Positions 8,917 to 17,488 of a stretch of DNA of 64,000 nt are shown here, in pieces (the stretch's first letter is position 1; each line of letters opens with the position of its first letter). The notes beneath the pieces were generated by a model, which was given only the letters and a program-made list of their open reading frames with translations, ran no database searches and was not told the origin of the DNA. The translations under genes and the position numbers were made by a program. Source of the stretch: Candidatus Mediterraneibacter quadrami (GTDB taxonomy: Bacteria; Bacillota; Clostridia; Lachnospirales; Lachnospiraceae); contig DWUU01000048.1 in NCBI GenBank assembly GCA_019120575.1, positions 1-64,000 of the forward strand, written 5' to 3'.

Positions 8917-10217
8917 AAAAAATATTAGCGCTTGATCAGGGGACGTCATCAACCAGGGCAGTTTTGTATAATCATCAGGGAGAGGTTCTTGCAATGTCCT
9001 CTTCTGTAAATCAGATTGTATATAAAAGCAACGGATACGTCGAACAGGATCCGATGCAGCTGCTGGACGCTATGGAGCGCGCTGCCAGAGGCGCGCTCCT
9101 GAAAGCAGGCGTCTCTGTGAAAGATATACTGTGCATGGGGATTTCGGTTCAGACAGGGGCTTTTGTTTTATGGGAAAAAGACGGAGGAAAACCGGTATGT
9201 CCTGTGATTGGATGGCAGGATGGAAGAGGAAAAGAAGTCCCGGACAGATTGGAAAGTATATTTGCGGATAACAAAACGATATATAGTGAAGCATGTATCG
9301 GAAAGATCCTTTTCGGAACAATGGAAACATGGCTGATCTGGAATCTGACCGGCGGGATAATCCATGCTTCGGATATCACAAACGCAGAAATTACGACAAT
9401 GTATAACCGGAAAGCTGCAGACTGGGATCGGGGAGTTCTGGACAGATATCATATACCATATGAAATTCTTCCGGAAGTTCTCAGTAATGACGGCGATTTT
9501 GGAATCGTGAGTAATGGCATATTGGAAGGAATACCGATTACTGCAGTCACGGGCGACAGCAGCGCGGCTCTTTTCGGAGAGCGATGCTGGGAAAAAGGAG
9601 ACGTAAAGATCACTTATGGTACAGGAGTCTCGGTTGTGTTAAATATGGGAGAAGAGACACAGGACAGCAGATGTGCAGCCGCATGGGAAATGCAGAACAG
9701 ACAGATTCTGATAAAAGAGGCTACCGTATATTATGCCGGAGTTCTGCTTCAAAAGCTTGTGCAGGACGGAATCGTAAAATCCGTAGAAGAAACGGCAGAG
9801 CTTGCGGTTCAGGCAACGGCAGGAGGCGGAAACAGAGCGGAGAAGGTCAGGGAAGTGCTGGAGAGCATAGGATATCAGGTGGCAGAGAAAATTATCTCGC
9901 TGGAGCGTGAATATCATATTCCTGTAAAACACATAAGAGCAGACGGAGGCGTGAGCAGAAACGAATTTCTAATGCAGTTTCAGGCGGATATTCTTCAGCG
10001 TTCACTTACTGTGAACGAAAATGCTGAAATGTCTTCTTATGGAGTCGCGTGCATGGCCGCGATCGCTGCGGGCGTGTGGGGAAAGGAAACGATGAAAAAA
10101 CATTCCACGATATTGCGGACATACTCTCCGGTGATGAGCGTGCGGGAACGGGATAGCTGTCTTGCCGAATGGGAAGAAAAAAAGAAAAATATAGTTTTTC
10201 TGTACAGTGTGTGGTAG
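8913..10217 (+). CDS. FGGY-family carbohydrate kinase, internally shortened
   Basis: A 434-residue ATP-dependent sugar/polyol kinase most like glycerol kinase: LALDQGTSSTRAVLYNHQG is the N-terminal phosphate-binding motif, VEQDPMQL and GTMETWLIWNLT follow, GDSSAALFG carries the catalytic-base aspartate, and RADGGVSRNEFLMQFQADIL is the C-terminal adenosine-binding motif. Compared with glycerol kinase (about 500 residues) it lacks roughly 25 residues before GTMETWLIW and about 28 residues that normally hold the second FGGY signature before VREVLESIGYQ. Both gaps are in frame. It may be a divergent kinase for another ketose or a decaying one. Last gene of the operon; it overlaps the transketolase gene. 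Confidence 0.85.
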   Translation: MKKILALDQGTSSTRAVLYNHQGEVLAMSSSVNQIVYKSNGYVEQDPMQLLDAMERAARGALLKAGVSVKDILCMGISVQTGAFVLWEKDGGKPVCPVIGWQDGRGKEVPDRLESIFADNKTIYSEACIGKILFGTMETWLIWNLTGGIIHASDITNAEITTMYNRKAADWDRGVLDRYHIPYEILPEVLSNDGDFGIVSNGILEGIPITAVTGDSSAALFGERCWEKGDVKITYGTGVSVVLNMGEETQDSRCAAAWEMQNRQILIKEATVYYAGVLLQKLVQDGIVKSVEETAELAVQATAGGGNRAEKVREVLESIGYQVAEKIISLEREYHIPVKHIRADGGVSRNEFLMQFQADILQRSLTVNENAEMSSYGVACMAAIAAGVWGKETMKKHSTILRTYSPVMSVRERDSCLAEWEEKKKNIVFLYSVW

Positions 10218-10274
10218 AATACTTTTATTAAAACGGCACAAAGAAAGTATATGAATTATTAAGGAACTACCATA

Positions 10275-10850
10275 ATGTTAATTAAATATTACCTGGATAT
10301 TCTGACCGCTTTGATCCCCAAAGCGGTCTGGTTTTTACAATTATATATCAGCCGGTACAAGGAGCTGCTTATTTTTATCGCAGCTTTTGTTGTTTTATAT
10401 ATTTTCTTCATGCACTGGCTGAATGTCCGTTTCCTCAACCGTCTGCGTCAGCCGGCGGCGCTCATCAGCCTGGCCGTGGAGCTTGCAGCGATTGCGGCGT
10501 TTACGCTGATGTTCCGGGAAGTGGGGACAGAGCGGCAGTACGAGCTCGAATTTTTCTGGTCTTATAAGGCATGGATATTCGGGAAGAATGTTGAGCTGGG
10601 GATGGAGATCCTGAACAATATCCTGCTTTTCTTCCCGCTGGGATTTGTCATCACGGACGCGCTGAAGCGATGCCCGTTCTGGGCGGCGCTGCTTATATCC
10701 GGATGCGTGAGCGGAATGGTGGAATTTAGCCAGTATTATTTCAGGCTGGGACTGTTTGAGTTTGACGATATATTTAATAATGTGCTGGGGGCGCTGATCG
10801 GATGGTGTGTGTTCCATATCCTGCAACGGGTAAGAGGCAAACTTAATTGA
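10275..10850 (+). CDS. VanZ-like membrane protein
   Basis: A 191-residue integral membrane protein with four to five hydrophobic segments. The core resembles the VanZ family: NNILLFFPLGFVI, GMVEFSQYYF and FDDIFNNVLGALIG, with the conserved acidic/asparagine residues of that fold. Some VanZ proteins give low-level teicoplanin resistance but most are uncharacterised. The ATG at 10275 has AAGGAA nine bases upstream. A terminator-like hairpin lies inside the first codons, so the true start may be further downstream, before the segment around residue 34. Confidence 0.75.
   Translation: MLIKYYLDILTALIPKAVWFLQLYISRYKELLIFIAAFVVLYIFFMHWLNVRFLNRLRQPAALISLAVELAAIAAFTLMFREVGTERQYELEFFWSYKAWIFGKNVELGMEILNNILLFFPLGFVITDALKRCPFWAALLISGCVSGMVEFSQYYFRLGLFEFDDIFNNVLGALIGWCVFHILQRVRGKLN
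10304..10336 (+). terminator. Terminator-like hairpin at end of sugar operon, inside VanZ 5' coding region
   Basis: GACCGCTTT (10304-10312) and AAAGCGGTC (10320-10328) form a perfect 9-bp stem with a 7-nt loop, followed by TGGTTTTT. This is a good intrinsic terminator 87 bp after the kinase stop. It overlaps codons 10-20 of the VanZ-like frame. Confidence 0.65.
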
Positions 10851-10873
10851 ACCGGAACGTTTGCGAGTATATA

Positions 10874-10902
10874 TTGACTGATTTGTTGAGCAGTGCTATA
10901 AT
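10874..10902 (+). promoter_or_regulatory. Promoter of the HigBA-type operon
   Basis: TTGACT (10874-10879), 17 bp, TATAAT (10897-10902). The toxin start is TTG at 10945 with GGAGG six bases upstream. Confidence 0.78.
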
Positions 10903-10905
10903 CGG

Positions 10906-10922
10906 ATTACCCGAAAGGTAAT
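10906..10922. promoter_or_regulatory. Inverted repeat at the transcription start, candidate antitoxin operator
   Basis: ATTACC-CGAAA-GGTAAT is a perfect 6-bp inverted repeat directly after the -10 box, at the expected start of transcription. Antitoxins with an XRE domain usually repress their own promoter by binding such a palindrome; here that would be the product of the gene at 11195. Confidence 0.55.
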
Positions 10923-10944
10923 TTTATTAAACCGGAGGAAGGAC

Positions 10945-11202
10945 TTGGAACTGGTATATGCATCTGAGACGCATAAATCACAATGTACGAATATTAAGGC
11001 AGCTCATAAGCTTAAAAATAAAGGTAAAAAGAATCTGGAAGGGTATTTTGCAATTGATGTTAAATCCAGAAGGGATCAATGGCGAATAATACTGCAGCCA
11101 TTGGATGAGAATGAAAAGCCCTATGTTCCATGTAATATAGACCAGATAGCAGGAAAAGTTAGTGTAGTAGAAATTTCGGAGGTGAGCAAACATTATGAGT
11201 AA
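10945..11202 (+). CDS. HigB/RelE-like toxin of a type II toxin-antitoxin system
   Basis: An 85-residue basic protein, start TTG at 10945 behind GGAGG. The lysine-rich N-terminal region (KAAHKLKNKGKKNLEG) and C-terminal beta strands (QWRIILQPLDENEKPYVPC, VSVVEISEVSKHYE) match the small RelE/ParE-superfamily killer proteins paired with HigA-type partners. Such toxins are usually ribosome-dependent mRNA nucleases. It overlaps the partner gene by 8 bp. The pair is clearly AT-richer than the flanking genes, which suggests horizontal acquisition. Confidence 0.75.
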   Translation: MELVYASETHKSQCTNIKAAHKLKNKGKKNLEGYFAIDVKSRRDQWRIILQPLDENEKPYVPCNIDQIAGKVSVVEISEVSKHYE

Positions 11203-12274
11203 TTATATTGAGTATAATGATACAATTGCATTTCACCCTGGTTATTATGTAAAAGAAATAGTTGATGAAAGCGGTTTGACCCAGGAAGATTTTGCAAAAA
11301 GACTGGATACAACGCCTAAGAATCTCAGCCTCCTTATCAGGGGAGAACAGAATCTATCTATTGATATTGCAATGAAATTATCTCGCATGATCGGAACTTC
11401 CGTTTCTTATTGGCTTAATTTACAAAACGTGTATGATGCATTAATTGCAGAATTCAGATCAGATGAAGAATTAGAACAGGAAAAGGAAATCTTCAAATCC
11501 TTAGATTACAAGTATTTTCGGGATAATTTTGGATTGCCTGATTTGCCGAGAAAAATTGATGAACAGATTATTGAGGTTAGAAAATTTCTTAAAGTTGCTA
11601 CTTTGTCTGTTTTTAAGAAAAGAGATATGGCTGTAAGTTTTCGAAGTGCTTCAAATAAAATATCCGATGCAAATGTGGTTAAAGCAAATGCTATGGTTCA
11701 AATTGCGATTAATAATGCTCTGACTTTCCATGCTCCGAAGTACAATAAGGTGAAATTTAAACAAGCTGTGGATTATGCGTTGTCATTAACCAAAAACCAT
11801 GAGGATTTTTATCCGTTGATTAAAAATTCATTTTTTGAAGCAGGAGTTATTTTTGTTATTCTTCCTAATCTGCCCGGTTCTAAAATCAATGGAGCAACAA
11901 AGAAACTTGAAAAAAATGTGATGCTTATGGTAAACGACCGGCGATTAAATTCAGATACGTTCTGGTTTACGTTATTTCATGAAATTGGACATATTATTCA
12001 TGGTGATTATGGTATTTCATTTGAAAAAGAGAGTGGAGAAAAAGAAGAAATTGCAGATGAATATGCTGCTGATTCTCTGATCGATCCAGATGAGTATGAA
12101 AGATTTGTCAAAGAAAAGGTATTCAGTCCGGGAACCATAAAGGAGTTTGCAGACTCGATCGATCGAGATCCGGGGATTGTTTTGGGCAGATTGCAAAACG
12201 ATGGCCTTGTGAGATATGATGATTGCACATTGCAGTCATTGAGACATAAATATAGAGTGAAAGTTTCTTCATGA
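11195..12274 (+). CDS. HigA-type antitoxin with XRE domain and ImmA/IrrE metallopeptidase domain
   Basis: A 359-residue two-domain protein. Residues about 15-80 form an XRE helix-turn-helix (HPGYYVKEIVDESGLTQEDF, KNLSLLIRGEQNLSIDIAMKL). The C-terminal half is an M78-type metallopeptidase with the zinc motif HEIGH at about residue 262, plus a downstream EEIADEYAADSL segment supplying the third ligand region. The long HigA proteins of this type carry both domains, so the protein probably represses the operon, neutralises the upstream toxin and may cleave a partner. Overlap with the toxin gene supports translational coupling. Confidence 0.85.
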   Translation: MSNYIEYNDTIAFHPGYYVKEIVDESGLTQEDFAKRLDTTPKNLSLLIRGEQNLSIDIAMKLSRMIGTSVSYWLNLQNVYDALIAEFRSDEELEQEKEIFKSLDYKYFRDNFGLPDLPRKIDEQIIEVRKFLKVATLSVFKKRDMAVSFRSASNKISDANVVKANAMVQIAINNALTFHAPKYNKVKFKQAVDYALSLTKNHEDFYPLIKNSFFEAGVIFVILPNLPGSKINGATKKLEKNVMLMVNDRRLNSDTFWFTLFHEIGHIIHGDYGISFEKESGEKEEIADEYAADSLIDPDEYERFVKEKVFSPGTIKEFADSIDRDPGIVLGRLQNDGLVRYDDCTLQSLRHKYRVKVSS

Positions 12275-12360
12275 TATAGCGGTGGGTTTTGGCTTTGAAC
12301 GAGATGAAAATACATTGGTAAGCTTGAAAAATATTAGAAGGTTATAAGAAAGGAAAGATC

Positions 12361-12723
12361 GTGGACGGAATGATAAATGACGGGATCGTACTCTGCGCGG
12401 CCAGCGCTTACGAAGAGAAATTTTACTTAAATCCGGAGTTCAGCCAGCTTCCGGAAAGCATACAGCAGGAACTGCAGATTATGTGCGTGCTGTACACTGC
12501 GGATGTGGGAGGTATTCTGATGCTGGTGTTTGACGATGCCGGCAATCTGGAACTGAAGGTGGAACATAATGAAGACGATTTCGCCTTTGATGAGATCGGC
12601 AGCGTGCTGAAGATCAAGGAACTTCAGCAGATGAAGCGGGAACTTTTCGAGTCGCTGGAGACATTCTTTAAGGTGTTTTATCTCGGAGAGGATTTTGAGG
12701 AGAAATCCACACCCGGGGAATAA
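12361..12723 (+). CDS. Small acidic conserved protein (DUF6145-like)
   Basis: A 120-residue acidic, soluble protein with no signal or membrane segment. The start is GTG at 12361 behind AGAAAGGAAAG. It has a predicted alpha/beta fold with a beta hairpin (GGILMLVFDDAGNLELKVEHNE) and helices rich in Glu. I think it belongs to a Lachnospiraceae DUF of this length, but no function can be read. It ends just before a bidirectional terminator shared with the convergent V-ATPase operon. Confidence 0.6.
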   Translation: MDGMINDGIVLCAASAYEEKFYLNPEFSQLPESIQQELQIMCVLYTADVGGILMLVFDDAGNLELKVEHNEDDFAFDEIGSVLKIKELQQMKRELFESLETFFKVFYLGEDFEEKSTPGE

Positions 12724-12732
12724 GATTAAAAA

Positions 12733-12760
12733 GCAGCCCTGTTATCGGGCTGCCTTTTTT
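12733..12760. terminator. Bidirectional terminator between the small conserved gene and the V-ATPase operon
   Basis: GCAGCCC (12733-12739), loop, GGGCTGC (12747-12753), flanked by A-rich sequence on the left and CTTTTTTT on the right, so it works in both directions. The stop codon of ntpD (12742-12744) lies in the loop and the last ntpD codons form one arm of the stem. Confidence 0.85.
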
Positions 12761-13371
12761 TCTTTCATCCGTTTGATGACTTTCAGTCTTGTGAATTCTT
12801 CACGTTCCTTTTCTTCCAGGGCGTTTGTGATCGTGTAGACCAGCGAGGAATACATGGGGATTGTGATGTTCTGCAACGCGTTGGCGCGCTTCTGGGTTTT
12901 CTTGATGTTGCCGGCCAGTCGGTAGGCTGCGTTTTCCACCATGGAGAGCTTGACCGTCAGGTCCTTCACTTTCCGGAATGCCTCCCGGGCCCTGTCGATG
13001 GACTCGTGGGTAGTGCTGAAAGCATAGGTCGGCTTTCCGGCGTCCGGCACGTACTTGACGTGGGGGATCTCCGTCCCCATGATGCTCCGGGTCTGGATGG
13101 TGATGGAATTTTCGATCGGAACGGTGTAGGCCAGCAGTTCCACGTTGCTGATGCCGTTTTCGATATTGGCGCGCTGGAGACACTGATACGCATAGGTAAA
13201 TGTGGTGTCGATTTCTTCCTGTATGGTACGCGCTTCATCGATCAGATCCATCAGTTCGCGGATCAGGATATTCCGTTTCCGGTCCATCAGGTCGTAGCCC
13301 TGTTTCGCCAGCGCCAGCGAGTTCTTTGCCAGCATCAGATTTCCCTTGGTCGGAAATGTACGCGGATCCAT
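12742..13371 (-). CDS. ntpD: V-type ATP synthase subunit D
   Basis: A 209-residue coiled-coil central-stalk subunit. It starts MDPRTFPTKGNLMLAKNSL, the conserved N-terminus (usually P-T-x-x-x-L), and is almost entirely helical apart from a short middle region. It rotates inside the A3B3 head with subunit F. Ribosome site AGGAGG is complementary to 13376-13382. It is the last gene of the operon, 22 bp after ntpB, and terminates inside the shared hairpin. Confidence 0.95.
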   Translation of the reverse strand: MDPRTFPTKGNLMLAKNSLALAKQGYDLMDRKRNILIRELMDLIDEARTIQEEIDTTFTYAYQCLQRANIENGISNVELLAYTVPIENSITIQTRSIMGTEIPHVKYVPDAGKPTYAFSTTHESIDRAREAFRKVKDLTVKLSMVENAAYRLAGNIKKTQKRANALQNITIPMYSSLVYTITNALEEKEREEFTRLKVIKRMKEKKAAR

Positions 13372-13393
13372 AGGATCCCTCCTTCCTTAAGAA

Positions 13394-14779
13394 TTATTCT
13401 TCTTCCATCGGTTTATAATATTTATCCAGGATCTTTGTATCCACACGGTCGAGTTCTTCTTTCGGCAGTCTGCCGAGCAGTTCCCATCCGAGATTCAGGG
13501 TCTCTTCCATGCTGCGGTTCTCATTGACGCCCTGGCCGATATAACGCTCTTCGAATTCTTTTCCGAATTCCAGATATTTCTTGTCGATCGGGGAGAGTTC
13601 GTCCTCGCCGATGACGGACGCCAGGTTCCTCGCATCGCCCACTTTGGCGTAGGCGGAGAAGAGCTGGTTGGCCAGATCCTGGTGGTCTTCCCGGGTGTAG
13701 CCCTTGCCGATGCCGTCTTTCATCAGACGGGAGAGGGAAGGCAGGATGTTGATGGGCGGATAGATGGACTGTCCGTGCAGCGGACGGTCGAGTACGATCT
13801 GCCCCTCGGTAATGTACCCGGTCAGGTCGGGGATCGGGTGGGTGATATCGTCGTTCGGCATGGTCAGGATCGGGAGCTGGGTCACGGATCCGTCCACGCC
13901 CTGCACGATGCCGGCGCGCTCGTAGATGGTTGCCAGCTCGCTGTACAGGTATCCCGGATATCCTTTACGGCTGGGGATCTCGCCCTTGGATGAGGAGACC
14001 TCACGCATGGCCTCGGCAAAGGAAGTCATGTCCGTCAGGATCACGAGGATGTGCATGTGCTGTTCGAATGCCAGGTATTCCGCAACGGTGAGGGCCACTT
14101 TCGGGGTGATCAGACGTTCCACCACCGGGTCATTTGCCAGGTTCAGGAACATGGCCACATGGTCCGCCACGCCGCTTTCTTCGAAGGTGTTGCGGAAGAA
14201 ATCCGCTACGTCGTGTTTTACGCCCATGGCGGCAAATACGATGGCGAATTCTTCATCGGAATTATCCCCCAGCGACGCCTGCTTTACGATCTGGGCCGCC
14301 AGCTGGTCGTGGGGAAGTCCGTTTCCGGAGAAGATCGGAAGCTTCTGCCCGCGGATCAGGGTGGTCAGTCCGTCGATGGCGGAGATGCCGGTGCGGATAT
14401 AGTTCCTCGGGTACTCTCTGCGCACCGGATTGAGCGGCAGGCCGTTCACGTCCCGCTTCAGGGTGGAGACGATGGAGCCCAGGTCGTCGATGGGCTGGCC
14501 GATGCCGTTGAAGGTGCGGCCCAGCATATCCGGGGAGAGTGCGATCTCCATCGGATGTCCGGTGAGCTTCGTGTGTGTATTCTTAAGAGACATGTTTTCA
14601 GAGCCCTCAAACACCTGGATGACGGCTTTGTCTTCATAGATCTCTACGATGCGTCCGATTTTGTGTTCGGATCCGTCCACGACGAATTCCACGATCTCGT
14701 CGAAGAATGCGTCCTGGACGCCCTCAAGGGCGATCAGAGGTCCGTTGATGCTGCTTAAGCCTAAATATTCGATTGACAT
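13394..14779 (-). CDS. ntpB: V-type ATP synthase subunit B
   Basis: A 461-residue non-catalytic head subunit. It starts [20 protein letters not shown] and carries the [12 protein letters not shown] region, [14 protein letters not shown] in place of a functional Walker A loop (as expected for subunit B), [17 protein letters not shown] and [17 protein letters not shown]. Length is normal. It lies 14 bp downstream of ntpA. Confidence 0.97.
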   Translation of the reverse strand: MSIEYLGLSSINGPLIALEGVQDAFFDEIVEFVVDGSEHKIGRIVEIYEDKAVIQVFEGSENMSLKNTHTKLTGHPMEIALSPDMLGRTFNGIGQPIDDLGSIVSTLKRDVNGLPLNPVRREYPRNYIRTGISAIDGLTTLIRGQKLPIFSGNGLPHDQLAAQIVKQASLGDNSDEEFAIVFAAMGVKHDVADFFRNTFEESGVADHVAMFLNLANDPVVERLITPKVALTVAEYLAFEQHMHILVILTDMTSFAEAMREVSSSKGEIPSRKGYPGYLYSELATIYERAGIVQGVDGSVTQLPILTMPNDDITHPIPDLTGYITEGQIVLDRPLHGQSIYPPINILPSLSRLMKDGIGKGYTREDHQDLANQLFSAYAKVGDARNLASVIGEDELSPIDKKYLEFGKEFEERYIGQGVNENRSMEETLNLGWELLGRLPKEELDRVDTKILDKYYKPMEEE

Positions 14780-14793
14780 AGATTCGGTCCTCC

Positions 14794-16563
14794 TTATGCG
14801 TTTTTCTCCAGCACGCGCTGATAGAATGCGTCGATGTCGCGGTGGTACTGGGCGAACAGTTCCGGCCGGTCATTGGGCACGTCGTACTTGATGGCGATGA
14901 CGCGGTCGAAGATGTTCTCGGATTTCAGGACGGACATGGGGTGCCCCATGGTGACCAGCGCCCTTGCCTGCTTGAACAGGTAGAGGATGGTGTCCATCAT
15001 CAGGAACTGCTTCTCCATGGAGACGCAGGTATCGTCCTTGTGAAATGCGTTCTGCTGCAGGAAGCCGAGCCGGATCACGCGGGCGATCTCCAGGACCAGT
15101 TTCTGGTCGTCCGGGAGCACGTCGCTTCCGATCAGCTTGACGATCTCCAGCAGGCTGCTCTCCTGGTTCAGGAGCGCCATCAGGCGGTTCCGGTAGTCCA
15201 CGAACTTCGGGGAAACGTTGTCCTGATACCAGTGGCTTAAGTCGGTCAGGTATTCGCTGTAGCTGGTGAGCCAGTGGATCGCCGGGAAATGCCTCGAGTA
15301 CGCCAGGCTCTTGTCCAGCCCCCAGAAACAGCGGACGAAACGCTTGGTGTTCTGAGTGACGGGCTCGGAGAAATCGCCTCCCTGCGGGGAGACTGCTCCG
15401 ATGATGGTGACGGAACCGTCGGTGCCGTTTAAGTTGTGCATCATGCCGGCGCGCTCATAGAAAGCGGACAGACGGGATGCAAGGTAGGCCGGGAACCCTT
15501 CCTCGGCGGGCATTTCCTCCAGTCGGCCGGAGAGTTCGCGGAGCGCCTCCGCCCAGCGGGAGGTGGAGTCGGCCATGATGGCCACGTCATAGCCCATGTC
15601 GCGGTAGTATTCCGCCAGGGTCAGGCCGGTGTAAATGCTAGCTTCACGGGCAGCCACCGGCATGTTGGACGTGTTGGCGATCAGGGTTGTACGGTCCATC
15701 AGCGGGTTGCCGGTCCGTGGATCGGTCAGTTCGCCGAACTCCTCCAGCACCTGGGTCATCTCGTTGCCGCGCTCGCCGCAGCCGATGTAGATAATGATGT
15801 CTGCATCCGCCCACTTGGCGATCTGGTGCTGGGTCATGGTTTTGCCTGTTCCGAATCCGCCCGGGATGGCAGCCGTGCCGCCCTTGGCGATGGGGAACAT
15901 GGTATCAATGATACGCTGGCCGGTGATCAGCGGCACAGAAGCCGGGAAGCGGTGATGCGTCGGCCTCGGCACACGGATGGGCCAGCGCTGGGTCATGGTC
16001 AGTTCCTTTGTGCTTCCGTCCGGAAGTTCCAGGGTTACAAGCGTCTCTTCGATGGTGTATTCGCCGTCGGATACAACCCCGGTCACAATGCCCTCAATTT
16101 CCGGGGGAACCATGCATTTATGGGTGATGGCGTGGGTTTCCGGCACCTCGGCGATGATGTCGCCGCCGTGGAGATACTGCCCTTTTTCCACTGTGATATG
16201 TGTCGGCCATTTCTTCTGACGGTCCAGCGAATCCACGCTGACGCCCCGGGTAATAAAGGCTCCGCCGGATGAATCGGCGATGCGCTCCAGCGGGCGCTCG
16301 ATGCCGTCGAAAATGTTATTGAGAATGCCGGGGGCCAGTGTCACGGAAACGGCGCTTCCGCTGGCTGTGACCGTCTCGCCGGGACGAAGTCCCGTGGTTT
16401 CCTCGTATACCTGCACGGTTGTCAGGTCTTTATCCAGGGCGATGACTTCGCCGACCAGCTTTTCTTCTCCCACATAGACCATCTCGGACATGCGGAAACC
16501 GGTATTGCCCTTTAAGTAGATGACAGGACCGTTGATCCCGTAGATGGTTCCGGTCTTAAGCAT
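14794..16563 (-). CDS. ntpA: V-type ATP synthase subunit A (catalytic)
   Basis: A 589-residue catalytic subunit. The start ATG at 16563 ([17 protein letters not shown]) is supported by AGGAGGT complementary to 16571-16577; a longer in-frame reading would extend into ntpE. The P-loop GGFGTGKTM, the non-homologous insert typical of V-type A subunits ([18 protein letters not shown]) and the [13 protein letters not shown] block are present. It hydrolyses or synthesises ATP at the A/B interface. Overlaps the ntpE stop by 8 bp. Confidence 0.97.
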   Translation of the reverse strand: MLKTGTIYGINGPVIYLKGNTGFRMSEMVYVGEEKLVGEVIALDKDLTTVQVYEETTGLRPGETVTASGSAVSVTLAPGILNNIFDGIERPLERIADSSGGAFITRGVSVDSLDRQKKWPTHITVEKGQYLHGGDIIAEVPETHAITHKCMVPPEIEGIVTGVVSDGEYTIEETLVTLELPDGSTKELTMTQRWPIRVPRPTHHRFPASVPLITGQRIIDTMFPIAKGGTAAIPGGFGTGKTMTQHQIAKWADADIIIYIGCGERGNEMTQVLEEFGELTDPRTGNPLMDRTTLIANTSNMPVAAREASIYTGLTLAEYYRDMGYDVAIMADSTSRWAEALRELSGRLEEMPAEEGFPAYLASRLSAFYERAGMMHNLNGTDGSVTIIGAVSPQGGDFSEPVTQNTKRFVRCFWGLDKSLAYSRHFPAIHWLTSYSEYLTDLSHWYQDNVSPKFVDYRNRLMALLNQESSLLEIVKLIGSDVLPDDQKLVLEIARVIRLGFLQQNAFHKDDTCVSMEKQFLMMDTILYLFKQARALVTMGHPMSVLKSENIFDRVIAIKYDVPNDRPELFAQYHRDIDAFYQRVLEKNA

Positions 16564-17143
16564 TGCAGTCACCTCCTGCAAACATAAATTTATCGTATTC
16601 ATTGCGCAGCTGTGTCTTGAACGAGTTGTCGATCAGGATGTTGCGGGAGCGGATGACTGCGCGCACGCCGCCCCTGAAGTCCTCGGCGCTGACGGTGAGT
16701 TCTGCATTCGTGGCGCGCTCCAGCGCGTCTTTTTTGTCTGCGTCTGTCGGATTGATATAGATGATGACCGGATCGCTGCCTGCGAAATCAGCCGCATGGC
16801 GGATGCACCGGATCAGGAAATCATCATAGGCTTCCGTCTTCATATACTCATCGACCAGGCTTTCGGCCTCTTCAAATATTTTATCTTTCAGTTCCTGCTG
16901 GACCTTTCCCTGGCGGCGCTTGATCTCAAGCTGGGACTTGGCCGCGGCCTGGTTGAGCGACAGCCGTGCGTTGGTCGTCTCTGCTTTTACGCGCGTCTCG
17001 GACTGGCGTCGTGCCTCGGCTTTGTGGTCTTCCAGAAGCTTCTCCAGCGCCTCCCGGTGGGAGTCAATGATGGCATTGCCCTCCGCACGGGCCTGTTCCA
17101 TGGATGTGGACTGCAGGTGTGCAATCTTTTCTTCTAATGTCAA
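16556..17143 (-). CDS. ntpE: V-type ATP synthase subunit E (peripheral stalk)
   Basis: A 195-residue protein with a long charged N-terminal helix (residues 1-100, rich in Glu/Lys/Arg/Gln) and a C-terminal alpha/beta domain ending LIDNSFKTQLRNEYDKFMF, typical of the E stator subunit that forms a heterodimer with subunit G/H. Ribosome site GGAGGTAG precedes the ATG at 17143. Directly downstream of ntpF. Confidence 0.93.
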   Translation of the reverse strand: MTLEEKIAHLQSTSMEQARAEGNAIIDSHREALEKLLEDHKAEARRQSETRVKAETTNARLSLNQAAAKSQLEIKRRQGKVQQELKDKIFEEAESLVDEYMKTEAYDDFLIRCIRHAADFAGSDPVIIYINPTDADKKDALERATNAELTVSAEDFRGGVRAVIRSRNILIDNSFKTQLRNEYDKFMFAGGDCNA

Positions 17144-17159
17144 GAGGACTACCTCCTTC

Positions 17160-17468
17160 TTATAATTTCAGCCCTATGGCTTCGGTAATATACGATGTGA
17201 TAAAGTCTTTCTTTCGTCCGGTGCCGTGGCGGTCAGGGATCTCGACCAGCAGCGGCATCTTCCGTTCCAGCCGGAAAGTATCGATGATGTCCGGGAATTC
17301 CCGTCCGAACTTTTCGGTCAGGAGCACAATGCCCACGGTCTTGTCCGCGAGGACTTTTTCCAGGGCGTCCCGGAGTTCGTCCCGCTCGTGGACGACCACG
17401 CCGTCCACGCCTGCCAGACGCATGCCGGTGTACGTATCGACATTATCACTGATGAGATACATCTTCAT
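17160..17468 (-). CDS. ntpF: V-type ATP synthase subunit F
   Basis: A 102-residue Rossmann-like central-stalk protein: MKMYLISDNVDTYTGMRLAG at the N-terminus and IVLLTEKFGREFPDII in the middle are family hallmarks. I use the ATG at 17468, preceded by AAAGGGG, because the longer in-frame reading starts inside the repetitive spacer. The gene is separated from ntpK by about 340 bp of repeats, unusual inside an otherwise tightly packed operon. Confidence 0.93.
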   Translation of the reverse strand: MKMYLISDNVDTYTGMRLAGVDGVVVHERDELRDALEKVLADKTVGIVLLTEKFGREFPDIIDTFRLERKMPLLVEIPDRHGTGRKKDFITSYITEAIGLKL

Positions 17469-17488
17469 GATAAAACCCCTTTCTTTTT

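Noticed and set aside
8913..10217. Frameshift in the FGGY kinase gene
   Set aside because: The frame is continuous from the start motif to the C-terminal ATP motif; the missing parts are in-frame gaps, not a shift.
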